A stretch of 64,000 bases of DNA from Mycobacterium colombiense (GTDB lineage Bacteria; Actinomycetota; Actinomycetes; Mycobacteriales; Mycobacteriaceae). Shown piece by piece: positions 44,064-54,340 of this stretch. The stretch covers positions 1 to 64,000 of the forward strand of contig NZ_LZSX01000063.1 in assembly GCF_001665835.1 (NCBI RefSeq), given 5' to 3'. The stretch's first letter is position 1; each line of letters opens with the position of its first letter. Under the pieces are notes generated by a model. It ran no database searches and was not told the DNA's origin. It saw nothing but the letters and a program-made list of their open reading frames with translations. Position numbers and translations under genes: made by a program.

Positions 44064-45014
44064 GTGTCCGCGCTGGCTTTCACCATTCTCGCGGTGCTAC
44101 TGACCGGTCCGGTGCCGGCGATGTTGGCACGCGCGCGCTGGCCGCTGCGCGCTCCCCGCGCCGCCATGGTGCTCTGGCAGGCCGTCGCGCTGGCCGCGGT
44201 GCTGTCGGCGTTCAGCGCCGGCATCGCGATCGCCACCCGGTTGCTGATGCCCGGCCGCGACGGGCGCCCGACGACCAGCATCGTCGGCGCCGGCGACCGC
44301 CTCGGCTGGCCGCTGTGGACGGTCTACATCAGCGTTTTCGCCCTGACCGTGCTGGTCGGCGCCCGGTTGATGGTCGCGGTGGTCCGGGTGGCCATCGCCA
44401 ACCGGAAACGACGGGCCCACCACCGCATGGTGGTCGACCTGGTCGGAGTCGGCCACGGCGCGGCGCTGTCCCAGCCCTGCGCCCGCACCCGTGATCTTCG
44501 CGTGTTGGAGGTGCCGCAGCCGCTCGCCTACTGCCTGCCCGGTGTGCGCAGCCGGGTGGTGGTCAGCGAGGGAACGCTGAACACGCTCGCCGACGCGGAG
44601 GTCGAGGCGATTCTCACCCACGAGCGCGCCCACCTGCGGGCGCGGCACGACCTGGTGCTGGAGGCCTTCACCGCCGTGCACGCCGCTTTCCCGCGGCTGG
44701 TCCGCAGCGCCAACGCGCTCGGCGCCGTCCAGCTCCTGGTCGAGTTGCTCGCCGACGACGCGGCGGTCCGCGCGGCGGGTCGCGCTCCCCTGGCCCGGGC
44801 GCTGGTCGCATGCGCATCGGGGCGGGCCCCGTCAGGCGCGCTCGCGGCCAGCGGCCCCAGCACGGTGGTCAGGGTGCGCCGGCTGGGTGGACGCGGCAAC
44901 AGCCCGCTGCTGTCGGCGGGCGCATATCTGGCCGCGGCCGCGGTGTTCGTGGTGCCCACCGTCGCGCTGGCCGTCCCGTGGCTCACCGAGCTGGAACGCT
45001 TGTTCAACCTCTGA
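44064..45014 (+). CDS. blaR: BlaR/M56-family membrane metalloprotease
   Basis: A 316-residue membrane protein with helices at the N-terminus, the middle and the C-terminus, and the zinc protease motif ILTHERAHLRARHD (HExxH). Family M56 proteins cleave BlaI-type repressors after beta-lactam stress. Like the mycobacterial homologue Rv1845c it lacks the extracellular penicillin-binding sensor domain of staphylococcal BlaR1, so the signal must be sensed otherwise. It starts at GTG 44064 directly after blaI. Confidence 0.9.
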   Translation: MSALAFTILAVLLTGPVPAMLARARWPLRAPRAAMVLWQAVALAAVLSAFSAGIAIATRLLMPGRDGRPTTSIVGAGDRLGWPLWTVYISVFALTVLVGARLMVAVVRVAIANRKRRAHHRMVVDLVGVGHGAALSQPCARTRDLRVLEVPQPLAYCLPGVRSRVVVSEGTLNTLADAEVEAILTHERAHLRARHDLVLEAFTAVHAAFPRLVRSANALGAVQLLVELLADDAAVRAAGRAPLARALVACASGRAPSGALAASGPSTVVRVRRLGGRGNSPLLSAGAYLAAAAVFVVPTVALAVPWLTELERLFNL

Positions 45015-45114
45015 CGCAGCCGAGGGCCGATCACCCCGGGCGCGCAACTGTTCGCTGTGCCACAGTGTCACCGAAAGCTTTTCGGAAAAGTTCTCCACAT
45101 TGAGAGGCGAAAAC

Positions 45115-46584
45115 ATGAGTTCGTCGGATGCCCACTCCACTTCCAAGACCGGCACCGCACAGATCGGCGTCACGGGCCTGGCCGTGATGGGCTCGAACCT
45201 CGCCCGCAACTTCGCCCGGCACGGCTACACCGTGGCGCTGCACAACCGCTCGATCTCGAAAACCGATGCGCTGCTCAACGAGCACGGCGGCGAGGGTAAC
45301 TTCGTCCGCTCCGAGACGATCGAGGAATTTCTGGACGCGCTGGAGAAGCCGCGCCGGGTGATCATCATGGTCAAGGCGGGCGACCCCACCGACGCCGTCA
45401 TCAACGAGCTCGCCGACGCCATGGAAGAGGGCGACATCATCATCGACGGCGGCAACGCGCTCTACACCGACACCATCCGCCGGGAGAAGGCGATCCGCGA
45501 GCGCGGCCTGCACTTCGTCGGCGCCGGCATCTCCGGCGGCGAGGAGGGCGCGCTCAACGGCCCCTCGATCATGCCGGGCGGCCCGGCCGAGTCGTACAAG
45601 TCGCTGGGCCCGCTGCTCGAAGAGATCTCCGCACACGTCGACGGCGTGCCGTGCTGCACCCACATCGGCCCCGACGGAGCCGGTCACTTCGTCAAGATGG
45701 TGCACAACGGCATCGAGTACTCCGACATGCAGCTGATCGGCGAGGCCTACCAGTTGTTGCGCGACGGCCTGGGCAAGACCGCTCCCGAGATCGCCGACGT
45801 GTTCGCCGAGTGGAACAAGGGCGACCTGGACAGCTTCCTGATCGAGATCACCGCGCAGGTGCTGCGCCAGACCGACGCCAAAACCGGCAAGCCGCTGGTC
45901 GACCTCATCCTCGACGAGGCCGAGCAGAAGGGCACGGGACGCTGGACCGTGAAGTCGGCGCTCGATCTCGGTGTACCGGTGACCGGTATCGCCGAGGCGG
46001 TGTTCGCCCGCGCGCTGTCCGGCTCGGTCGCCCAGCGCAAGGCCACCACCGGCCTGGCCTCCGGCCAGCTGGGCGAGAAGCCAAGCGACGCAACCCAGTT
46101 CATCGACGACGTGAGCAAGGCCCTGTACGCGTCGAAGATCATCGCCTACGCGCAGGGCTTCAACCAGATCCAGGCGGGCAGCGCCGAGTACGACTGGGGC
46201 ATCACGCCCGGCGACATGGCGACGATCTGGCGCGGCGGCTGCATCATCCGGGCGAAGTTCCTCAACCGGATCAAGGAGGCGTTCGACGAGAATCCCGACC
46301 TGCCGACCCTGATCGTCGCGCCCTACTTCCGCAGTGCCATCGAGGAATCCATCGACAGCTGGCGTCGCGTCGTGGTGAAGGCCACCGAACTCGGCATCCC
46401 GATCCCCGGCTTCGCCTCCGCGCTGTCCTATTACGACGCGCTGCGCACCGAGCGGCTGCCGGCGGCGCTCACCCAGGGTTTGCGGGACTTCTTCGGCGCA
46501 CACACCTACGGCCGCATCGATGACGACCCGGACAAGCGATTCCACACACTGTGGAGCGGAGACCGCTCGGAAGTGCCCGCATAG
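45115..46584 (+). CDS. gnd1: 6-phosphogluconate dehydrogenase (decarboxylating)
   Basis: The 489-residue enzyme of the oxidative pentose phosphate pathway converts 6-phosphogluconate to ribulose 5-phosphate and CO2 with NADP. Seen: IGVTGLAVMGSNLARNFARH (cofactor), ALHNRS (the Arg contacts NADP phosphate), GAGISGGEEGALNGPSIMPG (substrate site), GHFVKMVHNGIEYSDMQLIG (signature with catalytic Lys). ATG 45115 follows GAGAGG. It continues the M. tuberculosis order blaI-blaR-gnd1-guaB1. Confidence 0.96.
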   Translation: MSSSDAHSTSKTGTAQIGVTGLAVMGSNLARNFARHGYTVALHNRSISKTDALLNEHGGEGNFVRSETIEEFLDALEKPRRVIIMVKAGDPTDAVINELADAMEEGDIIIDGGNALYTDTIRREKAIRERGLHFVGAGISGGEEGALNGPSIMPGGPAESYKSLGPLLEEISAHVDGVPCCTHIGPDGAGHFVKMVHNGIEYSDMQLIGEAYQLLRDGLGKTAPEIADVFAEWNKGDLDSFLIEITAQVLRQTDAKTGKPLVDLILDEAEQKGTGRWTVKSALDLGVPVTGIAEAVFARALSGSVAQRKATTGLASGQLGEKPSDATQFIDDVSKALYASKIIAYAQGFNQIQAGSAEYDWGITPGDMATIWRGGCIIRAKFLNRIKEAFDENPDLPTLIVAPYFRSAIEESIDSWRRVVVKATELGIPIPGFASALSYYDALRTERLPAALTQGLRDFFGAHTYGRIDDDPDKRFHTLWSGDRSEVPA

Positions 46585-46618
46585 CCGGGCGACACCAGAG
46601 GGTGCGAAGGGGGCTTGA

Positions 46619-48073
<1,455 letters not shown>

Positions 48074-48083
48074 CACGCATGGG

Positions 48084-48102
48084 TAAGGCTAGCCTTGCCT
48101 AA
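48084..48102 (+). promoter_or_regulatory. IdeR-like iron box upstream of mbtL
   Basis: TAAGGCTAGCCTTGCCTAA agrees with the iron-box consensus at 14 of 19 positions. A TAACGT -10 candidate follows at 48113-48118, so bound IdeR would cover the -35 region and repress when iron is plentiful. mbtL starts at 48127. Confidence 0.75.
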
Positions 48103-48126
48103 ATCTGGCTGCTAACGTTCTGCGCC

Positions 48127-48411
48127 ATGGCCTCCTCGTCCCCCGCTTCCTCGTCCACAGTCACCCCCGAGCTGCTGAGCATCCTGCGCGACGACCTCAA
48201 CGTCGACCCGTCGCGCGTGACGCCAGATGCCCGGCTCGTCGACGACGTCGGACTCGACTCGGTGGCCTTCGCCGTGAGCATGGTGGCGATCGAAGAGCGG
48301 CTCGGCGTCTCCCTGTCCGAAGAGGAGCTGTTGAACTGCGACACGGTCGGCGACCTGCAGGCCGCGATCGCCGCGACACCCCGCGATGGCGCCCGACTAC
48401 GGCGGCTATGA
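48127..48411 (+). CDS. mbtL: Mycobactin acyl carrier protein MbtL
   Basis: A 94-residue carrier protein. [20 protein letters not shown] contains Ser45, the phosphopantetheine site; [20 protein letters not shown] completes the four-helix fold. MbtL carries the long acyl chain that MbtK attaches to mycobactin. In M. tuberculosis mbtL is followed by mbtM (acyl-AMP ligase) and mbtN (acyl-ACP dehydrogenase), both missing here. The last six bases overlap convergent mbtK. Confidence 0.9.
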   Translation: MASSSPASSSTVTPELLSILRDDLNVDPSRVTPDARLVDDVGLDSVAFAVSMVAIEERLGVSLSEEELLNCDTVGDLQAAIAATPRDGARLRRL

Positions 48412-49023
48412 ATCCGTGATCGGCGCCTCGAGCGCATAGAGCGCCATGCGCCGGTTCGTCGTGTCGTACTCGCCGAGAAACTTGCAGCCGGCGTACTCGC
48501 ACAGCCGGCGCGCGGTGGTGTTGCGGTGATCGGGGTCGAACATGATCCGCCGGCACCGCGGCTCCGCCGAGAAGACGCTGGCCACGATCCGGGGCAACAG
48601 CATGGGGCCCAGGCCGCGGTTCACCAGGTTCAGGTCGGCGATGGCGGCGTGCAGCCCCAGGTCGTAGGGCTCGGCATCATAGTAGCGGGATATCAGATCC
48701 TTTGCGCCCCAATAGAGTTCGAGGTAGGCGCGCTCTATGCCTGCCATGCTGCCGAGCAACGGCAGCGAATACGTCCCGGCCAGCTGGGCGCTGAGGTGCT
48801 GGCGCCACCGGGGCGCCGGCCAGTCGTATTCCCAAGCCTGCGCCAAATGCGGGCGGTTCATCCACTCGGTCACCATGTCCACGTCCTCGAGTCGCGCCAC
48901 GCGCATGCCGAACGGTGGATCGAGGGTGGGAACCGGTGGGCGGGGAATGCGCGCTACCTCGTCGGGAATGTCGAAGCGTTCGCGCTTGAGGACCTGTATG
49001 GACGGCGTCTGAGCGTCGGGCAT
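48406..49023 (-). CDS. mbtK: Mycobactin lysine N-acyltransferase MbtK
   Basis: The 205-residue GNAT-fold enzyme acylates the hydroxylysine side chain of mycobactin. Conserved segments: [37 protein letters not shown] with catalytic-region H125, and [20 protein letters not shown] with D163/D165. It starts at ATG 49023, with a TACGCT -10 candidate (49033-49038) and an iron box behind it. It is convergent with mbtL with a six-base overlap. Confidence 0.92.
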   Translation of the reverse strand: MPDAQTPSIQVLKRERFDIPDEVARIPRPPVPTLDPPFGMRVARLEDVDMVTEWMNRPHLAQAWEYDWPAPRWRQHLSAQLAGTYSLPLLGSMAGIERAYLELYWGAKDLISRYYDAEPYDLGLHAAIADLNLVNRGLGPMLLPRIVASVFSAEPRCRRIMFDPDHRNTTARRLCEYAGCKFLGEYDTTNRRMALYALEAPITDS

Positions 49024-49044
49024 AGTGCGCAGAGCGTACCTGAG

Positions 49045-49063
49045 TAAGGTTAGCCATACTTTA
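49045..49063 (-). promoter_or_regulatory. IdeR-like iron box upstream of mbtK
   Basis: On the minus strand TAAAGTATGGCTAACCTTA matches the consensus at 13 of 19 positions. It overlaps the -35 region of the mbtK promoter candidate, so iron repression is expected. Confidence 0.65.
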
Positions 49064-49150
49064 GTTGGCCTGGGTCGGCCGGCGAGTTCGGCCAGGCGAC
49101 CGCGTGGCCAGGGTTGGGCAGCGCCGTGCGGCCGCGACCCGGGCTAGCAT

Positions 49151-49348
49151 ATGACAGCAAAGACGGACGCAACCGCGACCGCTCAGCCACCAGGCAGCGA
49201 AAGGATCGACGTGCCGCAGGCACCCGTGCCAGCCATCGGCTTGCGGGCGCACGGGCCGTCGGCCGAATCGCCCGATGCGGAGCCTCCTTCGGCGCCATCT
49301 CCGCTCATCAAGCATTCCCCCTCGGCCGGCCGGCGGCGTCGTTCATGA
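49151..49348 (+). CDS. Possible small ORF coupled to the CBS membrane protein gene
   Basis: This 65-codon frame reads [20 protein letters not shown] and ends ...[10 protein letters not shown]. Its TGA stop (49346-49348) overlaps the ATG of the next gene as ATGA, the arrangement of coupled genes. The product would be polar, Pro/Ala-rich and without a domain. No ribosome site precedes its ATG. Alternatively this is the leader of the CBS gene. The remaining 49064-49150 holds no other gene. Confidence 0.35.
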   Translation: MTAKTDATATAQPPGSERIDVPQAPVPAIGLRAHGPSAESPDAEPPSAPSPLIKHSPSAGRRRRS

Positions 49349-50715
49349 ACGTCACCGTCACCGTGATCAGCGTTGTGGCGATCGCGGTGCTCATCTTCGG
49401 CAACGCCGTCTTCGTCGCCGCGGAGTTCTCGCTGACCACCCTGGACCGCAGCGCGGTCGAGGCCAACGCGCGTGGCGGTGGACGCCGCGACCGCTGGATC
49501 CGCCACGCGCACCACCGGCTGTCGTTTCAACTGTCGGGCGCCCAGTTGGGTATCTCGATCACCACGCTGGCGGCCGGTTACCTGACCGATCCGATGGTGG
49601 AAGACCTGCCGCACCCGTGGCTGGACGCGATCGGCATCCCCGACAAGGTCGGCGACGCGATCATGGCCTTCCTGGTGCTGGTGATCGTGACCTCGGTGTC
49701 GATGGTGTTCGGCGAGCTGGTTCCCAAGTACCTGGCGGTGGCGCGGCCGCTGTCGACGGCCCGCGCCGTCGTGAGCGCCCAGCTGTTGTTCTCGCTGCTG
49801 CTCACGCCGGCGATCCGGCTGACCAACGGGGCGGCGAACTGGATCGTGCGCCGGCTCGGCGTCGAACCGGCCGAAGAGCTGCGGTCGGCCCGGTCCCCGC
49901 AGGAGCTGTTGTCGCTGGTGCGTTCGTCGGCGCGCAGCGGCTCCCTGGATGCCGCGACGGCGGCCCTGGTGCGGCGCTCGTTGCAGTTCGGCGCCCTGAG
50001 CGCGGAGGAGCTGATGACGCCCCGGTCCAAGATCGTGGCGCTGCAGACCGACGACACGGTCGCCGACCTGGTGACCGCGGCCGCCGAGTCCGGCTTCTCC
50101 CGCTTCCCGATCGTCGACGGCGACCTCGACGAGACGGTCGGCATCGTGCACGTCAAGCGGGTGTTCGCCATCCCGCGCACCGAACGCCGCCGCACGCGGC
50201 TGATCACGGTGGCCCAACCCGTTCCGAAGGTGCCGTCAACCCTGGACGGCGACGCGGTGATGGCCGAGATCCGCGCCAACAACCTGCAAACCGCGCTGGT
50301 GGTCGACGAATACGGCGGCACCGCCGGCATGGTGACGGTCGAGGACCTGATCGAGGAAATAGTCGGCGATGTCCGCGACGAGCACGACGACGCGACCCCG
50401 GACGTGGTGCCCGCCGGCTCCGGCTGGCGGGTCTCGGGCCTGCTACGCATCGACGAGGTGGCCGCCGCCATCGGCTTTCGGGCGCCCGAAGGCCCCTACG
50501 AGACCATCGGCGGGCTGGTGCTGCGCGAGATCGGTCACATTCCGGTGGCCGGCGACACGGTCAAGCTGCCGGCGCTGGACTCCGACGGGCTGCTGGACGC
50601 GGTGACGTGTTGGCAGGCAACGGTGATCCGGATGGATGGCCGCCGGATCGACCTGCTCGAGCTGATCGAACTGAGCAGTCACGGTGACGTCCCCGCGACC
50701 GGGGTGCACCGATGA
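49345..50715 (+). CDS. CNNM/HlyC-CorC-type membrane protein with CBS pair (Rv1842c-like)
   Basis: The 456-residue protein has an N-terminal DUF21 (CNNM) membrane domain with about four helices ([40 protein letters not shown]), two CBS domains ([40 protein letters not shown]) and a C-terminal CorC_HlyC domain ([20 protein letters not shown]). Such proteins are linked to Mg2+ or other cation export. ATG 49345 is inside the ATGA overlap with the small ORF. Its stop overlaps the start of the second CBS protein by four bases. Confidence 0.88.
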   Translation: MNVTVTVISVVAIAVLIFGNAVFVAAEFSLTTLDRSAVEANARGGGRRDRWIRHAHHRLSFQLSGAQLGISITTLAAGYLTDPMVEDLPHPWLDAIGIPDKVGDAIMAFLVLVIVTSVSMVFGELVPKYLAVARPLSTARAVVSAQLLFSLLLTPAIRLTNGAANWIVRRLGVEPAEELRSARSPQELLSLVRSSARSGSLDAATAALVRRSLQFGALSAEELMTPRSKIVALQTDDTVADLVTAAAESGFSRFPIVDGDLDETVGIVHVKRVFAIPRTERRRTRLITVAQPVPKVPSTLDGDAVMAEIRANNLQTALVVDEYGGTAGMVTVEDLIEEIVGDVRDEHDDATPDVVPAGSGWRVSGLLRIDEVAAAIGFRAPEGPYETIGGLVLREIGHIPVAGDTVKLPALDSDGLLDAVTCWQATVIRMDGRRIDLLELIELSSHGDVPATGVHR

Positions 50716-51752
50716 GCGACACCATGGGCCTGCTGCTGGCCTGCCTGTTGATCGGGGTGAACGCGTTCTTCGTCGGAGCGGAGTTCTCGCTGATCTCGGC
50801 GCGCCGCGACCGCCTCGAGGCGCTGGCCGAACAGGGCAAGGCGGCCGCGGTCACGGTGATCCGCGCCGGGGAGCAGCTGCCGGCCATGCTGGCCGGTGCC
50901 CAGTTGGGCGTCACGGCCGCGTCCCTGCTGCTCGGGCGGATCGGCGAGTCGGCGGTGTCCAACCTCCTGCGAACGGCGCTGGGGCTCACCGGAATTCACC
51001 CGGCGCTGCTGCACACGTTGTCGTTCGCGATCGCGCTGGCCATCGTGGTGACGCTGCACGTGCTGCTGGGTGAGATGGTGCCGAAGAACATCGCGCTGGC
51101 GGGACCGGAACGCACCGCGATGCTGCTCGTCCCGCCGTATCTGGCCTACGTGCGGGCCGCCCGGCCGTTCATCGTGTTCTACAACAAGTGCGCCAACCTG
51201 GTGGTGCGTGCGTTCGGCGTCGAACCCAAGGACGAGCTGGAGATCACAGTCTCCCCCGTCGAGCTCAGCGAGATGATCGCCGAATCGGAGTCCGAGGGCT
51301 TGCTGGACCGGGAGGAACGCACGCGGCTCACCCGGGCGCTGCAAATTCGCCACCGCGTGGTCGGCGACGTGGCGGTCCCCCTCGCCGGCGTGCACGCGGT
51401 ACCGGTCGCCGCGGCAGGCTCGGGCCCCACGGTCGGGGCGGTCGAGCAGGCCCTGGCCCAGACTGGTTACTCGCGGTTCCCGGTGGCCAGCGTCGGCGGC
51501 GTCTTCCTCGGATATTTGCACATCAAGGACGTGCTGACGCTCGGCGACGATCCGCAGACGGTGATCGATCTGGCGAAGGTGCGCCCGCTGCCGCGGCTGT
51601 CCCGGTCGCTGGCGCTGGCCGATGCCCTGTCCCGGATGCGCCGCAGCAACAGCCATCTGGCGTTGGTGACCGACGAAACCGGGACGGTGGTGGCCATGGT
51701 GGCCATGGAAGACCTGGTTGAAGACCTCGTCGGCACCATGCGCGACGCGTAG
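50712..51752 (+). CDS. Second CNNM-type membrane protein with CBS pair (Rv1841c-like)
   Basis: The 346-residue protein has the same DUF21 membrane domain ([40 protein letters not shown]) and a CBS pair ([40 protein letters not shown]) but stops before a CorC_HlyC domain. It is coupled to the preceding gene by an ATGA overlap. The two probably form one heteromeric transporter in which only the first subunit carries the CorC-type domain. Confidence 0.87.
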   Translation: MSDTMGLLLACLLIGVNAFFVGAEFSLISARRDRLEALAEQGKAAAVTVIRAGEQLPAMLAGAQLGVTAASLLLGRIGESAVSNLLRTALGLTGIHPALLHTLSFAIALAIVVTLHVLLGEMVPKNIALAGPERTAMLLVPPYLAYVRAARPFIVFYNKCANLVVRAFGVEPKDELEITVSPVELSEMIAESESEGLLDREERTRLTRALQIRHRVVGDVAVPLAGVHAVPVAAAGSGPTVGAVEQALAQTGYSRFPVASVGGVFLGYLHIKDVLTLGDDPQTVIDLAKVRPLPRLSRSLALADALSRMRRSNSHLALVTDETGTVVAMVAMEDLVEDLVGTMRDA

Positions 51753-52032
51753 CGGCACTGGCCGGCCGGGACGACTATGAGCAGCCCGTATGATCTTTCA
51801 CGGCTACCAGTTAAGAAAGTGCTGGAGGGCGTAGCACCGTGGGCGCGCGGAACATGCGTTGCTGGAAACAGATCCCGGTGCTCGCCGCAGCGTCGTTCTT
51901 GGAGCCGTCAGCGCGGCCTGACCTGCTGTGGCGGGTCGGGCGAATACGCTCACCAGGCTGCGCTCGGTAGGCTTATGACATTGCCAATCTGGCCCGACGA
52001 TGGTCCGGTGCGGCCCATGATGGAGGAGAATC

Positions 52033-54237
52033 ATGACTGATCGCGTGTCGGCTGGGAACTTGCGCGTCGCCCGAGTGCTCTACGACTTCGTGAACAACGA
52101 GGCCTTGCCCGGCACCGACATCGACCCGGACAGCTTCTGGGCGGGTGTCGACAAGGTGGTCACCGACCTCACCCCCAAGAACCAGGACTTGCTGCGCCGG
52201 CGCGACGAGCTACAGGCCCAGATCGACAAGTGGCACCGGCAGCGTGTCATCGAGCCGCTCGACATCGAGGCGTACCGCGAGTTCCTCACCGAAATCGGTT
52301 ATCTGCAACCCGAACCCGCGGACTTCACCATCACCACCTCCGGTGTGGACGACGAGATCACCACGACCGCGGGCCCGCAGCTGGTGGTGCCGGTGCTCAA
52401 CGCGCGGTTCGCGCTGAACGCCGCCAACGCCCGGTGGGGCTCGCTCTACGACGCCCTGTACGGCACTGATGTCATCCCCGAGAGCGACGGCGCCGACAAG
52501 GGCACCAGCTACAACAAGGTGCGCGGCGACAAGGTGATCGCCTACGCGCGCAAGTTCCTCGACGAGGCCGTGCCGCTGGAATCCGGGTCGTGGGCCGACG
52601 CGACGGGACTCAGTGTCGACGACGGCCAGCTCAAGATCGTGACCGCCGACGGCTCCGTCGGCCTGGCCGACCCGGAGAAGTTCGCCGGCTACGCCGGCGA
52701 GCTCGGCTCCCCCAACTGGTCGGTGTTGCTGGTCAACCACGGTCTGCACATCGAGATCCTGATCGACCCGGAATCGCCGATCGGCAAGACCGACTCCGCG
52801 GGCATCAAGGACGTGGTCCTGGAGTCGGCGATCACCACCATCATGGACTTCGAGGACTCGGTGGCGGCCGTCGACGCCGACGACAAGGTGCTCGGCTACC
52901 GCAACTGGCTCGGGCTGAACAAGGGCGATCTGTCCGAAGAGGTCTCCAAGGACGGCAAGAGCTTCACCCGGGTGCTCAACGAGGACCGCACCTACAGCAC
53001 ACCCGACGGCGAGGGCGAACTGGTCCTGCCCGGCCGCAGCCTGATGTTCGTCCGCAATGTCGGTCACCTGATGACCAACGACGCGATCGTGTGGAGCGAA
53101 GGCGACGAAGAAAAAGAGGTGTTCGAGGGCATCATGGATGCACTGTTCACCGGCCTGACCGCGATCCACGGGCTCAAGACCGGTGACGCGAACGGGCCAC
53201 TGGCCAACAGCCGCACCGGGTCCATCTACATCGTCAAGCCCAAGATGCACGGACCCGACGAGGTCGCCTACACCTGCGAGCTGTTCAGCCGCGTCGAAGA
53301 CGTCCTCGGCCTGCCCCAGGGCACCCTCAAGGTCGGCATCATGGACGAGGAGCGGCGCACCACCGTCAACCTCAAGGCCTGCATCAAGGCCGCGGCCGAC
53401 CGGGTCGTGTTCATCAACACCGGCTTCCTGGACCGCACCGGCGACGAGATCCACACCTCGATGGAGGCCGGGCCGATGATCCGCAAGGGCGCGATGAAGA
53501 GCACCGCGTGGATCAAGGCCTACGAGGACGCCAACGTCGACATCGGCCTGGCGGCCGGCTTCAAGGGCAAGGCCCAGATCGGTAAGGGCATGTGGGCGAT
53601 GACCGAGCTGATGGCCGACATGGTCGAGCAGAAGATCGGCCAGCCGAAGGCGGGCGCGACCACCGCCTGGGTGCCCTCGCCGACGGCGGCCACCCTGCAC
53701 GCGATGCACTACCACTACGTCGACGTGGGGGCCGTGCAGGAGGAACTCGCCGGCAAGAAGCGCACCAAGATCGAGGAGTTGCTGACCATCCCGCTGGCCA
53801 AGGAGCTGGCCTGGGCTTCCGAGGAGATCCGCGAAGAGGTCGACAACAACTGCCAGTCCATCCTGGGCTACGTGGTGCGCTGGGTCGCGCAGGGCGTCGG
53901 CTGCTCGAAGGTGCCCGACATCCACGACGTGGCATTGATGGAAGACCGTGCCACGCTGCGGATTTCGAGCCAGCTGCTGGCCAACTGGCTGCGCCATGGC
54001 GTGATCACCGAGGAGGACGTGCGGGCCAGCCTGGAGCGGATGGCTCCGCTGGTCGACGAGCAGAATGCCAAGGACGCGGCGTACCTGCCGATGGCGCCCA
54101 ACTTCGATGACAGCGTGGCTTTCCTGGCCGCACAGGACCTGATCCTGACCGGAACGCAGCAGCCCAACGGTTACACCGAGCCGATCCTGCATCGCCGCCG
54201 GCGCGAAGCCAAGGCACGCGCCGCGCAGTCGAATTGA
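52033..54237 (+). CDS. glcB: Malate synthase G
   Basis: The 734-residue enzyme of the glyoxylate shunt condenses glyoxylate with acetyl-CoA to malate. Conserved segments: [20 protein letters not shown] (metal/substrate region), [20 protein letters not shown] with the catalytic Arg, [17 protein letters not shown] with an active-site Glu, [20 protein letters not shown], and [21 protein letters not shown] 52033 follows GGAGGAGAAT. The 280-base region upstream (51753-52032) holds no gene I can support and probably carries its promoter. The VapBC13 and PE_PGRS genes found here in M. tuberculosis are absent. Confidence 0.96.
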   Translation: MTDRVSAGNLRVARVLYDFVNNEALPGTDIDPDSFWAGVDKVVTDLTPKNQDLLRRRDELQAQIDKWHRQRVIEPLDIEAYREFLTEIGYLQPEPADFTITTSGVDDEITTTAGPQLVVPVLNARFALNAANARWGSLYDALYGTDVIPESDGADKGTSYNKVRGDKVIAYARKFLDEAVPLESGSWADATGLSVDDGQLKIVTADGSVGLADPEKFAGYAGELGSPNWSVLLVNHGLHIEILIDPESPIGKTDSAGIKDVVLESAITTIMDFEDSVAAVDADDKVLGYRNWLGLNKGDLSEEVSKDGKSFTRVLNEDRTYSTPDGEGELVLPGRSLMFVRNVGHLMTNDAIVWSEGDEEKEVFEGIMDALFTGLTAIHGLKTGDANGPLANSRTGSIYIVKPKMHGPDEVAYTCELFSRVEDVLGLPQGTLKVGIMDEERRTTVNLKACIKAAADRVVFINTGFLDRTGDEIHTSMEAGPMIRKGAMKSTAWIKAYEDANVDIGLAAGFKGKAQIGKGMWAMTELMADMVEQKIGQPKAGATTAWVPSPTAATLHAMHYHYVDVGAVQEELAGKKRTKIEELLTIPLAKELAWASEEIREEVDNNCQSILGYVVRWVAQGVGCSKVPDIHDVALMEDRATLRISSQLLANWLRHGVITEEDVRASLERMAPLVDEQNAKDAAYLPMAPNFDDSVAFLAAQDLILTGTQQPNGYTEPILHRRRREAKARAAQSN

Positions 54238-54340
54238 GCCTGCGCTCAAATCGGGTTCGAACGTGTAATAGTGCCGCTGATGACTAAAATCGGCGCCCGA
54301 GTTCATTTGATGGATCGACGGAAAGGCCGCGGGCACTGCT

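Noticed and set aside
52210-54336. 708-codon minus-strand frame across glcB
   Set aside because: It is antisense to malate synthase G and shows only the codon-mirror composition expected in high GC.
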